Source of the DNA: Tolypeutes matacus
Lineage: Eukaryota; Chordata; Mammalia; Cingulata; Chlamyphoridae
Direction: 5' to 3'
Assembly (NCBI GenBank): GCA_026826555.1
Contig: JAKSZT010054573.1
Location: 3,099,998 to 3,163,997, forward strand
DNA: 64,000 nucleotides
Under the pieces are notes generated by a model that saw only the letters and a list, made by a program, of their open reading frames with translations, was not told where the DNA came from and did not search any database. Positions 24,739-35,948 of this stretch are shown here, piece after piece. Both the position numbers and the translations under genes were made by a program. The stretch's first letter is position 1; each line of letters opens with the position of its first letter.

Positions 24739-24945
24739 AGTGGATCTCAAATACGGGAACTTCTGCCCTTCAGGGGATATTTGGCAGTGTCTGGAGGCAT
24801 TTTTGCTTCTTGAAACTGGGGGGCTGTGGTTGGCATCTCATGGACAGCGTCCAGGAATGCTACTCACCATCCTAAATGCCCAGGATAGTCCACACAAAAA
24901 CGAAGTATCCAGCTCAAATGTCAGTAGTCCCAAAACTGGTCTGCA
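24739..24945 (+). repeat. MER20 hAT-Charlie DNA transposon relic
   Basis: Clear MER20 order: 'gtggatctcaaatacgggaa', 'caggggatatttggcagtgt', 'ctggaggcatttttgcttc', 'aatgctactcaccatccta' and 'ccaggatagtccacac'. Near full length. MER20 copies act as regulatory elements in endometrial cells of other mammals (established for the family). Nothing here shows activity. Confidence 0.9.
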
Positions 24946-25638
24946 TATATTCATGCGTGGGCATTAAACACTAAAATGGAGAATAGTGTTATTTAAACTA
25001 TATGTGTAAGATTTGACTAAATTTTAAAAACTAAAACTTTTAATTTAATTTTGAGTCAAAAACTTTTATTCATTAATTATAATCCATATTTTGCTTTTAT
25101 TATGTAACATGGTTTTGAGTATTTTAGAAGAAAACATAATTTTTTGGAAACTGATGGCTAATTTTAATTTTTTTATCTTTTACATATATTTTAATTTCAT
25201 TTTGATTGAGATTACACACATTGTGTGTTCTTTAAGTATAATTGCATTTTATTCATAATCCTTGTGATTCTTGCATCCATACATATGATACTAAAATCTC
25301 TATTATAATAACATAAGTAATGATTTTGCTGAAACAAAGGCATGTCAGTAAAACTCAGATTAATTCTATTTGATATTTCCCAACTTTCAGACTTAGAAAA
25401 ACCATATCTCTGCATAAAGCTTTTACTTTATGAACCTTTGTTTGTCAAGGTATGCTATATGCATATTCACATTTAATTGTTAATAAAAGTTTAAGATCGT
25501 TTACTAAATTGTAGTATATCTCACAGTAGGTGTATTAGCTCCTAAAACTAGAATATATTAATGCATGTTGGAGAATTTTAAAGGCACTATGGTCAAAACC
25601 AGAACTATATTTTGCATATTTAGACTCACCCTTCCATT
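24946..25638. other. Unassigned AT-rich sequence
   Basis: Nothing recognised. This is the left flank of the retrocopy insertion. Confidence 0.4.
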
Positions 25639-25655
25639 AAGAACTTATGTTATCC

Positions 25656-25883
25656 ATGAAGAAATGCTCAACATCACTCATGATTAGGGAAATGCAAATC
25701 AAAACTACAATGAGATATCATTTCACACCTATCAGAATGGCCACTATTAAAAAGACAGAGAACTACAAGTGTTGGAGAGGATGTGGAGAGATAGGAACAC
25801 TTCTTCACTGTTGGTGGGAATGCAGGATGGTACAACCACTATGGAGGACTGTTTGGCAGTTCCTAAAGAAGTTGAATATATAG
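25656..25883 (+). pseudogene. L1 ORF2 C-terminal fragment inside the retrocopy
   Basis: An open frame (25647-25883, 78 codons) encodes the end of the LINE-1 ORF2 protein. The C-terminal cysteine motif is visible: C-W-R-G-C then H-C-W-W-E-C and a following V-Q-P-L-W. ORF2p is the endonuclease and reverse transcriptase of L1, and this C-terminal region contributes to RNA binding. The fragment lacks the endonuclease and RT domains and is not followed by the usual next ORF2 sequence, so it is non-functional. The frame is well preserved, consistent with a recent source element. Confidence 0.85.
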
Positions 25884-26431
25884 GCGGGTCTTTTGAAAAA
25901 TTCTGTTAAAGTGGACAATCATAAAAACAGACACATAGATAACTTAGTCACTTTTATTTTGACTTCAAACATGAAAATGCACATTTGGGGACCAATCTTT
26001 TGATATAAGACCTTTGGGTCTTCTGACTTGAGCCCTCCTTTGCCTTTCTTGCGTAAACCATAGCCACAATCTCATACTGCATCTCCTACCATTTCCAGTT
26101 TTTTAAAGGGGGTGAGAACTTAAACACACTTGTGAAGAAATTTCATGCAGAATCCTTCTAGATTTTTAGGATTTTCTTTGAATATTTTATAACTATCTTT
26201 CACACCTAATTCAGCACTTCAGCAATTCTCTTTGTCCAGTCTTCGCAGAGTAGTCTACTTCGTTTTTAAGGAAACAACTCTTTATTAAGTCATATAGATA
26301 TCATATTTAATTGAGTTATATCATTGCGTGACAAGTAATCTGGTATACACAGGCTTCGGAACACACCCAATGGACTCTTGGTAAACAGACAACTCAACTC
26401 AGAGGAAGCAGAAGTGATCACTTTTCTAGAC
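25884..26431. other. Unrecognised body of the retrocopy
   Basis: No repeat family recognised. The sense strand is full of stops. I could not match it to a known gene on either strand. 'ctctttattaag' near 26278 is the complement of a poly(A) signal, which hints that part of the source transcript was antisense to another 3' end (inference). Confidence 0.5.
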
Positions 26432-26602
26432 TAGAGACCGGCAAACTATAATCCGTGGGCCTGTTTTTTTTATGGCCCAGGACCTAAGAATGGTTTTGCA
26501 TTTTTACATGGTTGCAAAAGAATCAACAGAACAATATTTCATAATATGAAAATTATATGAACTTCAAACTACAATGTCCATAAATAAAGTTGTATTGGCC
26601 CA
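26432..26602 (+). repeat. hAT-type DNA transposon fragment
   Basis: 'gaccggcaaactataatccg' followed by 'cctaagaatggttttgcatt' and 'gtccataaataaagttgtat' matches a common mammalian hAT relic. The element stops at the poly(A) tail because its internal AATAAA was used as the processing signal. Confidence 0.75.
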
Positions 26603-26640
<38 letters not shown>

Positions 26641-26650
26641 TATGTTATCC

Positions 26651-26869
26651 TTTGGGCATATTTATCAAATAACTTTGTTTTAAATAGAATAAAATAGAAA
26701 ATGTGTGATCTATATAATTTATGTTTAACCTTCATTATTTTAAATTTAGGGGGAAATGCATCATAAAATTATCATGATTTTTTTTTCTACCAGTAAAACA
26801 ATAAAGTTGATAACAACAAAAATAAAAGGAAGACATATACAGCAAATTTTGAACCCAAACCATGTACCC
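26651..26869. other. Unassigned AT-rich sequence
   Basis: Right flank of the retrocopy, merging into L1 sequence near 26870. Confidence 0.35.
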
Positions 26870-28850
26870 AATTTTAATATGCTTCCTACATGTAGAGAAA
26901 GCAAAGAAAAATATCTGCAGGGTATCTATAAAAAATCCCAGAGCTAAAGTGACACTTAATGGAGAAAGACTGGCTGCTTTCCCCATGAGACCAGGAACCA
27001 GACAAGGATGCCTGCTCTTGACATTTCTAGTCAGCATTATCCTGGAGCTTCTATCTGGGTGATTAGGCAAGAAAATGAAACTGAAATTATGTGGATGGGA
27101 GAGGAAGCAAAATTTTCCCTATTCTCAGATGACACAATCTTGTATATAGAAAATTTTCAGTATACAAGATCAATATAAAAAATAAATTCTATTCCTATAC
27201 ACTTTTAATGAACAACCATTCTGCTATAATAGCATCAAAAATAATAAAATACTTAGGAATAAATTGCACAAAAAAAGTGCAAAACAGAAACTCTGAGCAA
27301 GATGATATGTTGCTGAAAAGAATTAAAGCCCTAAATAAATGGGAAGACACCTTATGTGCATGGATTTGAAGACTAAGCATTGCTAAAATTGCATTAATCC
27401 TCAAAGATTCAATGCAATGCCTATCAAAATCTCAATGGCCTTTTTTGCAGCAATGGAGAAACCGATCCTAAAATTTGTATGAAATTGCAAGAGACCCCAA
27501 ATAGCCAAAACATTCTGTAAAAAGAAGAAAAAATTTGAAGACTCACATTTCCAGATTTCAGAACTTTCTACAAATCTAGAGTAGTCAAAACAGTGTGGTA
27601 GTGGTATAAAGATAGACATATAGACCAACGGAATTGAGAAGCAAGAAATAAATACTGACATCTACGGACAGTTGATTTTTGACAAGGGTGCGAAATATTC
27701 AATGCAGAAAGAACAGTCTTTTCAACAAATGATTCTAAGACAACTGAACGTTCACATGCAAAAGAATGAAGTTGCACCCTACATCACATCATATAAAAAA
27801 TTAACTCAAAATGGCTCAAAAATATAAACTTCAGAACTAAAGCTATAAAACTCTTAGAAGAAAACATAGGTATAAATCTTCTTGACCTTGTATTTGGCAA
27901 CAGATTCTTACATACAACACTTACATTATAGGAGAAAATATTTTCAAAACATATATCTGATAAGAGATTTATATCTAGAATACATAAAGAACCCTTATAA
28001 ATCAATAATGAAAAGACAAATAACCCAATTAAGAACGGACAAAGGATTTAGAGAGACATTTCTCCAAAATAGATATATAAATATCCAATAAACATATGAA
28101 AAGATGCCCAAAATGTTAGTCATCAGGGAAATGCAAATCAAAACCACAATGAGATACCATTTATTGGACAACTACAATAAAAACATCAGGTAATGACAAA
28201 CGTTGACAAGGATGTGGAGAAATTGGGATCCTCACACATTCCTAATGGGAATGTCAAGCAATGTAGCCACTTTGGCTAACCGTCTAGAAGTTCCTCAAAA
28301 AGTTAAACATAGATGCAACAATTCCAGTCCTAGGAATAAACACGAGAAATGAAAACATGTCCACACAAAAATTTAAAAACAAATATTCATAGAAGCATTA
28401 TTCATAACAGTCAAAAGGTAGAAATAATCCAAAAGACGGTATGTTGATGACAGGAATAATAGAAAGTGGTGCATCCATACAATGGGATAATGTTCAGCCA
28501 TAAAAAATAATGAAGTACTGACACACACTAAAACATGGATGAACTTTGAAACCATCCACCAAGTGAAAGAAGACCACATATTATATGATTCCATTTGTAT
28601 GAAATATCCAGATTTGGAAAATCTATGGAGACCATATGTAGATTAGTGGTTTCCTAGAGATGGGGAGCAGGATGGGAAATCTGGGAGGTGAGAGCCAAAT
28701 GCTGTAGAATTCCCTTTGGGGGTGATGAGGATGAAAATATTCTAAAATTGATTGTTGTGATGGTTATGCAATTCTGTAAATATGCTAACATCCATTGATT
28801 CTTAAATGTGTGAGTTATATAGTATGTGAATTGTTATTTTTTTAAAAGAT
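26870..28850 (+). pseudogene. L1 ORF2 (RT to 3' end) remnant
   Basis: A sense L1M copy of about 2 kb. The reverse-transcriptase region is recognisable: R-Q-G-C in the frame at 26990-27060, and F-S-D-D (the catalytic F/Y-x-D-D motif) near 27120-27135. Downstream blocks follow ORF2 order: 'caatgcctatcaaaatctca' at 27415, 'caagagaccccaaatagcca' at 27488, 'gtggagaaattgggatcctc' at 28215 and 'acaatgggataatgttcagc' near 28480. The 3' UTR ends near 28850 in a short A-rich tail. Many frameshifts and stops make it dead. It is 5' truncated and lacks the endonuclease domain. Confidence 0.9.
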
Positions 28851-29130
28851 GTCTGCAAACCAAAGAGTTCTGCAGTTTGGACACAGTTTGTAATGGAATT
28901 CATTTTCCTTAAAATGTTGACTATTTGCTCTTGTATCTCACAGTTCACATTCTGCTAAGACAGAGGATGAAATCTGGGAATACCAACTTCCCTTAGGACG
29001 ACTGGGTTAATTCCTCCTGATTAGGTTTGGGGGGAAATCTCACATTTAAAATTATGGCATTCTGATTAACACCATCAGTTGATGATCACTTTGGTGATTC
29101 CACAGACATCCTTGATACATATTGGTATTA
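28851..29130. other. Unassigned sequence
   Basis: No repeat or exon recognised between the L1 and the SINE cluster. Confidence 0.35.
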
Positions 29131-29137
29131 CAGGGAC

Positions 29138-29227
29138 TTTTTTTTTTTAGGAGGTACCGGGGATTGAACCCAGGAACTCATACATGGGAAGCAGGCACTC
29201 AACCATTGAGCTACATCCACTTCCCTC
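29138..29227 (-). mobile_element. DAS-SINE monomer
   Basis: Reverse-complement head with T-run tail at the left, B-box antisense 'ggggattgaaccc' and A-box antisense 'cattgagctacatcc'. It is flanked by 'cagggacttt' at 29131-29140 and again at 29228-29237. Confidence 0.85.
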
Positions 29228-29237
29228 CAGGGACTTT

Positions 29238-29452
29238 TTTCTTTTTTTAGGTACCAGGACCTTGGATTGAACTTGGGACCTCATAAGTGGGAAGCTGGTG
29301 CTCAACCACTGAGCCAAATCAGCTTCCCTGAGTTGTTTTTTTCATTTGATTTCTTGTTGTTTGTCATTATTTTTAGGAGGCACTAGAACAGAACCTGGCA
29401 CCTCCCATGTGGGAGGCAGGAGCTCGACTGCTTGAGCCACATCCACTCCCTC
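29238..29452 (-). mobile_element. DAS-SINE dimer at the same target
   Basis: Two reverse-complement heads (about 29248-29328 and 29378-29452) are joined by a T-rich linker like that at 7085-7125. It is flanked by 'cagggacttt' (29228-29237) and 'aagggacttt' (29453-29462). With the neighbour this gives three copies of one target sequence around two SINEs. Confidence 0.85.
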
Positions 29453-29462
29453 AAGGGACTTT

Positions 29463-29753
29463 TGATGATACTTAATAACTAAATGAGTGGCAGCACCCCT
29501 GTCCTCAAATCCAGTGTGACCTACTTCAATACATGAGTGTTTTCATTTGTCTTTTGATTTCATTCACAGTGTATTTTTGAATGCAGAAATTGTAAACTTC
29601 TCTGTGGTGAAATCAGTCAATATTTATGAGGTCCAAGGTACCTGTCTTGTTTTGAAAGTCATCTCTACTTTGATGTGTGTTTGGAAAATGACCTCTGTTC
29701 CCTTCTAGAATGTATACCCTCATATTCATTTAATATAAGGAGTATAATAAACC
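29463..29753. other. Unassigned sequence
   Basis: Nothing recognised. Confidence 0.35.
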
Positions 29754-29871
29754 ATAGATAGATAGATAGATACATGGATAGATAGATGATGTATAGATAG
29801 ATGATGGGTGGATAGATAGATTGATAGATGATAGATAGATAGATAGATGATGGGTGGATAGATAGATAAAT

Positions 29872-29905
<34 letters not shown>

Positions 29906-29928
29906 GGATGATGGGTGGATAGATAGAT

Positions 29929-29977
<49 letters not shown>

Positions 29978-30085
29978 GGGTGGATAGGTGGATAGATAGA
30001 TTAGACAGATAGATGATCAGGATAGATAGGTAGAGAGAGAGAGATATATAGATGGATGAATAGATAAATAGATGATAAATAGATG

Positions 30086-30118
<33 letters not shown>

Positions 30119-30257
30119 GATGGATGGATAGATAGATAGATGATGGGTATCTAGGTAAATAGATATAGATGGATGGATGGATAGATAAATAGATGATAGA
30201 TAGATAGATGATGGGTGGATAGGTAGATGGTACATGGATGGATAGATAGATGGATGG
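29754..30257. repeat. (GATA)n/(GATG)n tetranucleotide array
   Basis: About 500 bp of GATA repeats with interspersed GGAT and GATG variants. A longer submotif, GATGATGGGTGG or a one-base variant, recurs at about 29800, 29846, 29907, 29972, 30139 and 30208, giving an irregular higher-order period of about 46-65 bp on the left side. GATA arrays can bind GATA-family factors and are length-polymorphic (established). No function is shown here. Confidence 0.95.
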
Positions 30258-30589
30258 AGTTGTATATCTACATCACATGACTATTCATATATGTATTAAT
30301 ATATAGTACATATATGTGCATCTTACTATATAATAATACATAGTTGTATTCACATGCATGTATGCATGAAGATATGCTTATGTTCACATATATGTATTAT
30401 ACGTGCACATCAATATTTAACCCCCAGATGGCCAGCTCATTATCCTATAACCACTGTAGGATAGCACACTGGTTAACTGTGCTATCGTCCTCACTGACTT
30501 TGGACGCTTCCTTTATCAAATGCTGAATTCATCTGTTTATGTCATTCTATTTATGGGCTCTCTGTCCTGTCAATTGCTCTCTGCATATT
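30258..30589. other. Unassigned AT/TG-rich sequence
   Basis: Low-complexity TATA and ATGCAT steps to about 30415, then unassigned DNA. Confidence 0.4.
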
Positions 30590-31160
30590 TGCCAGCACCA
30601 GGGCTAAGTAGCTTTAATGAATGTAGCTTTCCTCATTACTCAGAATCAGCTTTTATAATTCTCCAAGAAATTCTGTTGGCAATTTTATTGAGATTGCCTT
30701 ATACTTACAAATTAATTTAGGGAGATTGACATTTTTACAATACTGAGACTTCCTTCCAAGGGAAAAAATTGTGCTTTTCCACTTATTTAATTCTTATTTA
30801 ATATCCGTCAAGTGTTTCAACATTTTCTATGAATATGCATTATACATTGCCTGTTAAGTTAATTTCTAGGTACTTTGTTTGCTTATCTGGTAATATAAAT
30901 TAGTTATTTCCCTGTCAGTTTATTCTCTAGTAGTTTATTACTCTTGTGTGGAGAAGCTAGTGAATTTGCGTGCCAATTTTGTAATCAAACAATTTACTGG
31001 ACTGTTTTAACATTTCTGCTCTCTTTTTTTTTTCTGGTTGGTTCCCTTGGATTTTAGTTATAAAACTATCCCTTCTGATAAGAATTATTCTTCCACCTCC
31101 TCCTTTATATTTGGTCTATATTTTATCCCATTCTCCTCTTTATTGCCCTGGATAGTATTT
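30590..31160 (-). repeat. L1M remnant (antisense)
   Basis: Diverged antisense ORF2: 'ggcaattttattgagattgc' then 'acaaattaatttagggagat' and 'tacaatactgagacttcc', followed by 'gttaatttctaggtac'. All frames are broken. Confidence 0.65.
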
Positions 31161-31757
31161 CTAGAGTAACATTAAAATGTGATTCTCTGGATCATCATGA
31201 AAGCAAAGAAAGTGGTCTCTCAAAGGCTCAAGGCAGAAAAGAGAAGAGAATAGAAGAATATGAAACAACAGGCAAGCTGGAAAAGCTCCAGAAAGAAATG
31301 AAAGAAGGGCCATGGATTCTGTAAAAGAAGGAATGTCAACCCTCCATTGCTCTGTGGGAAGCTGGCAGGTGGGCCACCAGCTTGAGATGCATGAAATCTA
31401 ACCCTTTAGATATTCCATGGTCTCGAGGGCTGATTCTGCAGCTGGCCGACGACAGGAGGAACCAAGATTTCTTCAGCAATTGTGTTCCATCACCCAGGAC
31501 AAAACTGCAGAGCTGTATTTGGGCAAGGCAGTACCCCTCAACCTTACTGGAGGGAGCCCGAATGAATTCAGAGACGAATGAGATGGTTGTTCACAGTTCT
31601 ATGATTTTATCTTCTCCTCCGTCTGCTGTTCCTCAATGTAGGTTCCCCCAATCCACCAGAGAGGCAGTGCATTTCCAGGCAGAAAAGTACATCCAGTAGG
31701 TCCAGGCCCTTTTCAGAAGTCTCCAAAGAAGAAGCTCATAATCCATTCTCTTATTTT
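31161..31757. other. Unassigned sequence
   Basis: Base composition is slightly higher in GC. The 105-residue frame at 31382-31699 has no recognised domain, so I do not call it a gene. Confidence 0.35.
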
Positions 31758-31866
31758 TTTAAGGCATTATTATTTTGTTTTGTTTTTTAAGTGGTATCAG
31801 GGATAGAACCCAGGACCTAGTAGATGAGAAGCAGGCACTCAACCACTTGAGCTACCTCCACTCCCC
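31758..31866 (-). mobile_element. DAS-SINE monomer
   Basis: T-rich tail at the left, then 'gggatagaaccc' (B-box antisense) and 'cttgagctacctccac' (A-box antisense). The flanks 'ttattttttta' and 'ttaattttttat' resemble a decayed target duplication. Confidence 0.82.
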
Positions 31867-32528
31867 TTAATTTTTTATATAATCACAAACATTCTAGTTC
31901 TAAGTATGGTACAAAGAACTATTTTTATTTTCCAGAAATATTCATAAGTAGCAACCTGATGCCCCATTATCCACAAAAACTGTAGTGTGTACTTAGCTTT
32001 TCTGTGTGTCTTTCTGCAAGAATGAGGAGGCCTAGATTGAACCTCATCATTCTTTTCTTGACCCAGTTTCCATGCTACATTGGAAGGCATGATTCTTTGT
32101 GATTGGGTCGGTAGCAATATTCTTGTATTATTGAAGAGAGCAATTTTTTTTTCTATTTTTCATTCTATCACTTTTTCATGGTAGATTTCAGGAAAACAGC
32201 ATAGATAAGAGTATCTTTACTCAATCACCTTTGAATAGAAATATCAATAAATTCTTTTAGAATGAAAGTATAAACAAATTATTTTTGAATAAGCCTCTGG
32301 TCTCACTAAAAATAGTGTAATCAGAAGTTCAGTTTCCTGACACAAGTCTTAATTACCCCTTTTTGTGTAGTGGAATGACTCTCGGATCTGAGTAACAAAA
32401 AAGATAACTCATATGGAATTGTATGTTGTCTTGCCAGTGTGGTTTCCAGTGAATATTTTCTTGAACCAGTGTCATCCAACCATACCAAATATGTAAACAT
32501 AAAAAGAGAAAGAATATTATTAGCTGTC
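31867..32528. other. Unassigned sequence
   Basis: No repeat or exon recognised. Confidence 0.35.
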
Positions 32529-33132
32529 TGTAGCAGTTTGGCATTATTTATAAAGTATTGGATTATGTTTGTAAACTGGTCTGTTCCTCTGGGCGTATTA
32601 GATTGTATTGGATTCAGAGGTTTCACTTTTACTTGATGAAATTATGATCAAAGCTTTGATTGGGCCTCATGGCAGAAGAGACAGTTGGAGTTGTGATCCT
32701 GGAGCCCGGGAAGTAAGCATACGGAGAAACAGATATGTGAGGAAAGAGAGAGGCTCATTAGACATGGCAGGGGCCCGAAGAGAGACAAGCCATTCTCATG
32801 ACAGTCTACAGCTGGCCTTGTGGAGAGAGCAGAGCAGCTGAGCCCGGAGAGAAACGAGCCCCGGGAGAGAGACTAGACTTGTCCAAGCCTGCAGCTGAGA
32901 TTGGAAGAAGATGGGACCATGGAGCCTCGGGAGGAGGAGGAAAACCGAGCCCTCGCAGACATTTCCCGCCATCTTGCTTCAACACGTGGCAACAGACTCT
33001 GGGTGACAAAGTGCCTTTTATGGTACCTTGAGTTGAGTCATTAGGGCCTTGTAACAGTGAGCGTCTACCCCAAATAAGTACCCTTTATAAAAACCAACTG
33101 ATTTCTGGTACTTTGCATGCTCCTAACAGATA
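32529..33132 (+). mobile_element. Solo LTR, family LTR-A, copy 2
   Basis: Starts 'tgtagcagtttggcattatt' like the copy at 59395. It runs through a purine-rich U3-like region with 'gagagagactagac', then 'ccgccatcttgcttcaaca', 'caaataagtaccctttataa' (a mutated poly(A) signal region) and 'gatttctggtactttgcatg'. The 3' end differs from the other copies after 'tttgcatg'. Left flank 'ctgtc' and right flank 'ctgtg' match at 4 of 5. Confidence 0.78.
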
Positions 33133-34560
33133 CTGTGCTAAAAGTTTGTGGGTGCTTTGGTGTTTGCTTGGTGAATATTTCCTTTACTACACAGTCAAGG
33201 AATCATATTTAGCAGATTGGTTTTATCTGTAGAGCCTTCTGGCTGATCAGGAGAGAACTGGAGTAATGAAGCAAGCCTTTGGTGAATTTTACACTGAGTT
33301 TCAGAGTCTGGACAAACCTTACATTGCCAGTCAGTAAATTTCCCCTGAAAGCATAAGAAATGAGAGAGTCCGGTGAGAAGGCCAAGGTGAAAGGAGGAAG
33401 GAGGAGAAAGGGTGGATGGCGGGAGAGTACATAGGCGTCAAACTCAGCTGATGTCTGGAACAAAGCATTTCCACAAGGAGTGCTTGAGTCGTGTACAGAT
33501 TCTCCACAAGTACTTTAGTCTTACATCTGGAAGCCTTGTCCTCCCTCCGGTTGACTCCGTGTGCTAGGGTAGACCCCACATGTGTGATAAAATGTGGCCA
33601 AAGTCATGGCCAGTTTCGTTTCTGGGATTGCACCGTGAGTTGCATGTTCCAGAAGAAAAGCACTTTTAAGTTCACAATAGATGTTTTCTATCTTTTGACT
33701 AAGTAAAGAAGATGGATCTGCAGTGCAAAATTTAAGGAACATCCAAAAAAGCAGTGTTCTTATTTGTGACATACTATTCTTCTACTGGAATGAGAGCTTA
33801 TGATTTACTCCATATGCAATTAACTAAAAATCTCAAGTCGTGGCAAAGTACATTTTGGTTTTGGTATTCCTTTTTTTTTGAGAGGATAGTTATAACCAAG
33901 AACACCAGACATTTTCAGCATATCCTTTCTCCTAAAGCTAGAATATCCAACAGCCTTGGCTTGTGAATCAAATTTTCTTTATTGGAAACATATAATGCTA
34001 GATGCTCTAATTGATTCAGAGGATTGTAAATCACGTCCCCTGCTATAAAGCACATACTGTATAAATAAGGAAAATTAAGACACACACCATCAGCCCATGT
34101 AAAGGAAGAAATCATTATGGAAAGCACAGATGCCTGGTGCTGCGAGCATTAAAATTGCTAGAAAAAAAAACGTTTCCTTTTGGACAGTGACCTTCAACTG
34201 AAGAAGTAAACCACAATCTTGGGGGTGCTATGCTCCCAACAGAGTTTCCCATTCTCCTCCTTTCCCTCTAGATACTGAGCCCACCCAAATCTATTATTAC
34301 CAGTTACCCATGGTTTCTAAAGTATCTTGGGTTGTGTCAAATGGCTGTACTGAAAGAGCAAGAGGTTGCAAACTACCACTTTAGTTTTAAGCATTTTGGT
34401 TTATGCCAAAAATGAGATTTTCTGTCTCTCTTCTCTCTCTCTGCTTTGGATTTTTAACATATAATGGGATGTTTAGGTTTAGTTTTAATGTTTCTGCAGA
34501 TAAGCATCTTAATAGTGTTTATTTTAATCAAAATTAAATGTCAAGGCATTACACAATGTT
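33133..34560. other. Unassigned, apparently unique sequence
   Basis: About 1.4 kb with no repeat recognised. Overlapping frames up to 84 residues lie on both strands without support. Confidence 0.35.
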
Positions 34561-34790
34561 TCACTTATATTACACATTGAAAGTTATATCTGCATGTATA
34601 TAATAGATATACAATAATACGTCTATATAAATATAGAATACTATATATAAACTCACACATATATACAAATATACATGCATATGTAAATACACATACATAT
34701 ATATGACAAATAGGATGATCTTTATTTTTTAAATTATATGTGTGTGTATATTTTTAATACAAATAAACATATACAGAGATATTTGGAATG
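34561..34790. repeat. TA/CA-rich low-complexity
   Basis: Alternating TATA, CATA and ACAT units, with 'tgtgtgtata' at the right end. Confidence 0.75.
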
Positions 34791-35284
34791 ATACTAAATA
34801 TCTGTGTTTCTATCTGAATAGGATGTTTTTTAATTTATTTAATGGACTTTTACATAGTGCTTGAATGTTATAATGAGCAGGTAACAGTTTTTAAAATGTA
34901 TTGAAGCCCTTATTCTCAAACTTCTAAGTGCACAAAAAGCAATATAACAATGAAACATGTTCACAATCCAATTACATGGTTCTCATTACATCTTTATCAT
35001 ATTTGGAAAATATTTAGGTGATTTATAAAATAAACAAGAAGGAAGGAAGAAAGGAAAGAATGATGAAAACCCACAGCCATTACCATTAGACTTTTAAATG
35101 GTAAATTAATCCCAATACACTTTTTCAACATTGTGTGTTTTAAAATTCATTGAAAATTTCCTTAGAGGGTATTCCGCTGCTCCCTTTTTTTGCATGTATC
35201 ATCCAAACTAGCATTCTGTTAAATGACCCCTTTTATTTTAATAATGTTCTTAACTAACTTTCACATGCCTTGATTTATTTCATG
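34791..35284. other. Unassigned sequence
   Basis: Nothing recognised apart from a short purine (GGAA)n patch at about 35035-35060. Confidence 0.35.
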
Positions 35285-35405
35285 CTCACAATAACTACGA
35301 GTTTGGCAAGCCAGATGATTTCCAGGTGGAAAACTGAACTTCACAGTAACTAGTTCTCCGTGATGCTGGAAATCAGCAGTGGAGCTCAGCAAGTCTGAGT
35401 TTCAC
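35285..35405 (-). repeat. MIR/L2-like relic (antisense)
   Basis: 'catgctcacaataactacga', then 'ggtggaaaactgaacttcac' and a 'cagtggagctcagcaagtct' block follow the antisense MIR order. Diverged. Confidence 0.55.
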
Positions 35406-35517
35406 ATGTTGGTTCCAGCTTCCAAAACTCTGCACATTGAACTCTGTTAATATTTGGAATTTAATGGCAGACTAAAGTGCTTCTAACTTCGCACATGTAA
35501 TTCTTAGAGGTTGAGTT

Positions 35518-35948
35518 TGTTACGGATTGAATTGCGTCGCCCAAAAAGACGTGTTTAAATCCTCGTCCCTGCTATCTTCGAATGTGACCTCATTTGTAAA
35601 TAAGGTTGTAGCTAATGGAATTAAATTAAGATGAGGTCACTCTGGAATAGGGTGGACTCTTAAACCAAAATGACAGATGTCCTTGCTAAACGGGGAGAGG
35701 AAACACAGACAGAGAGAAGATGGCCGAGTAGAATCAGAACGTGGAGACATGCTTCCTCCAACCAAGGAATGCCAAGGATTGCTGGGCATCTGCCACTGGA
35801 AGCCAGGAGAGGGACATGGAACAGATTCCTCCCCAGAGGTTTCAGCATGGCCCCACCAACTCCTTCAGTTAAGATTCTGGTGTTCAGAACTTCTGTTTTC
35901 AGCCAGCCAATTTGCGGGACCTTGTGGCTGCCATGGAAAACTAAGACA
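35518..35948 (+). mobile_element. MLT1-like (ERVL-MaLR) LTR
   Basis: 431 bp from TG at 35518 to CA at 35948: 'acggattgaattgcgtcgcc', 'aatgtgacctcatttgtaaa', 'taagatgaggtcactctgga', 'aatgccaaggattgctgggc' and terminal 'aaactaagaca'. Flanking pentamers do not match. The 189-residue minus frame that crosses it is antisense. Confidence 0.78.

Larger units (their letters stand above)
25639..26650 (+). mobile_element. Chimeric poly(A)-tailed retrocopy with 17-bp target duplication
   Basis: A perfect direct repeat 'aagaacttatgttatcc' lies at 25639-25655 and 26634-26650. The insert between them ends in an uninterrupted run of about 32 A (26604-26635), with AATAAA at 26583-26588, 16 bases before the tail. 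These are hallmarks of L1-mediated retrotransposition of a polyadenylated RNA. The insert is composite: an L1 ORF2 3' fragment (25656-25880), about 550 bp of unrecognised sequence, and a hAT fragment (26432-26602) that supplies the poly(A) signal. The pure tail and exact duplication imply a young insertion. Confidence 0.9.

Noticed and set aside
25884..26300. Antisense reading of the retrocopy as a processed pseudogene of a conserved small protein
   Set aside because: A basic stretch appears in one reverse frame, but stops interrupt it and I could not match it to a family. The A-tail orientation also argues that the plus strand is the sense strand.
30017..30235. Repetitive 72-residue minus frame
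   Set aside because: Translation of the GATA tetranucleotide array.
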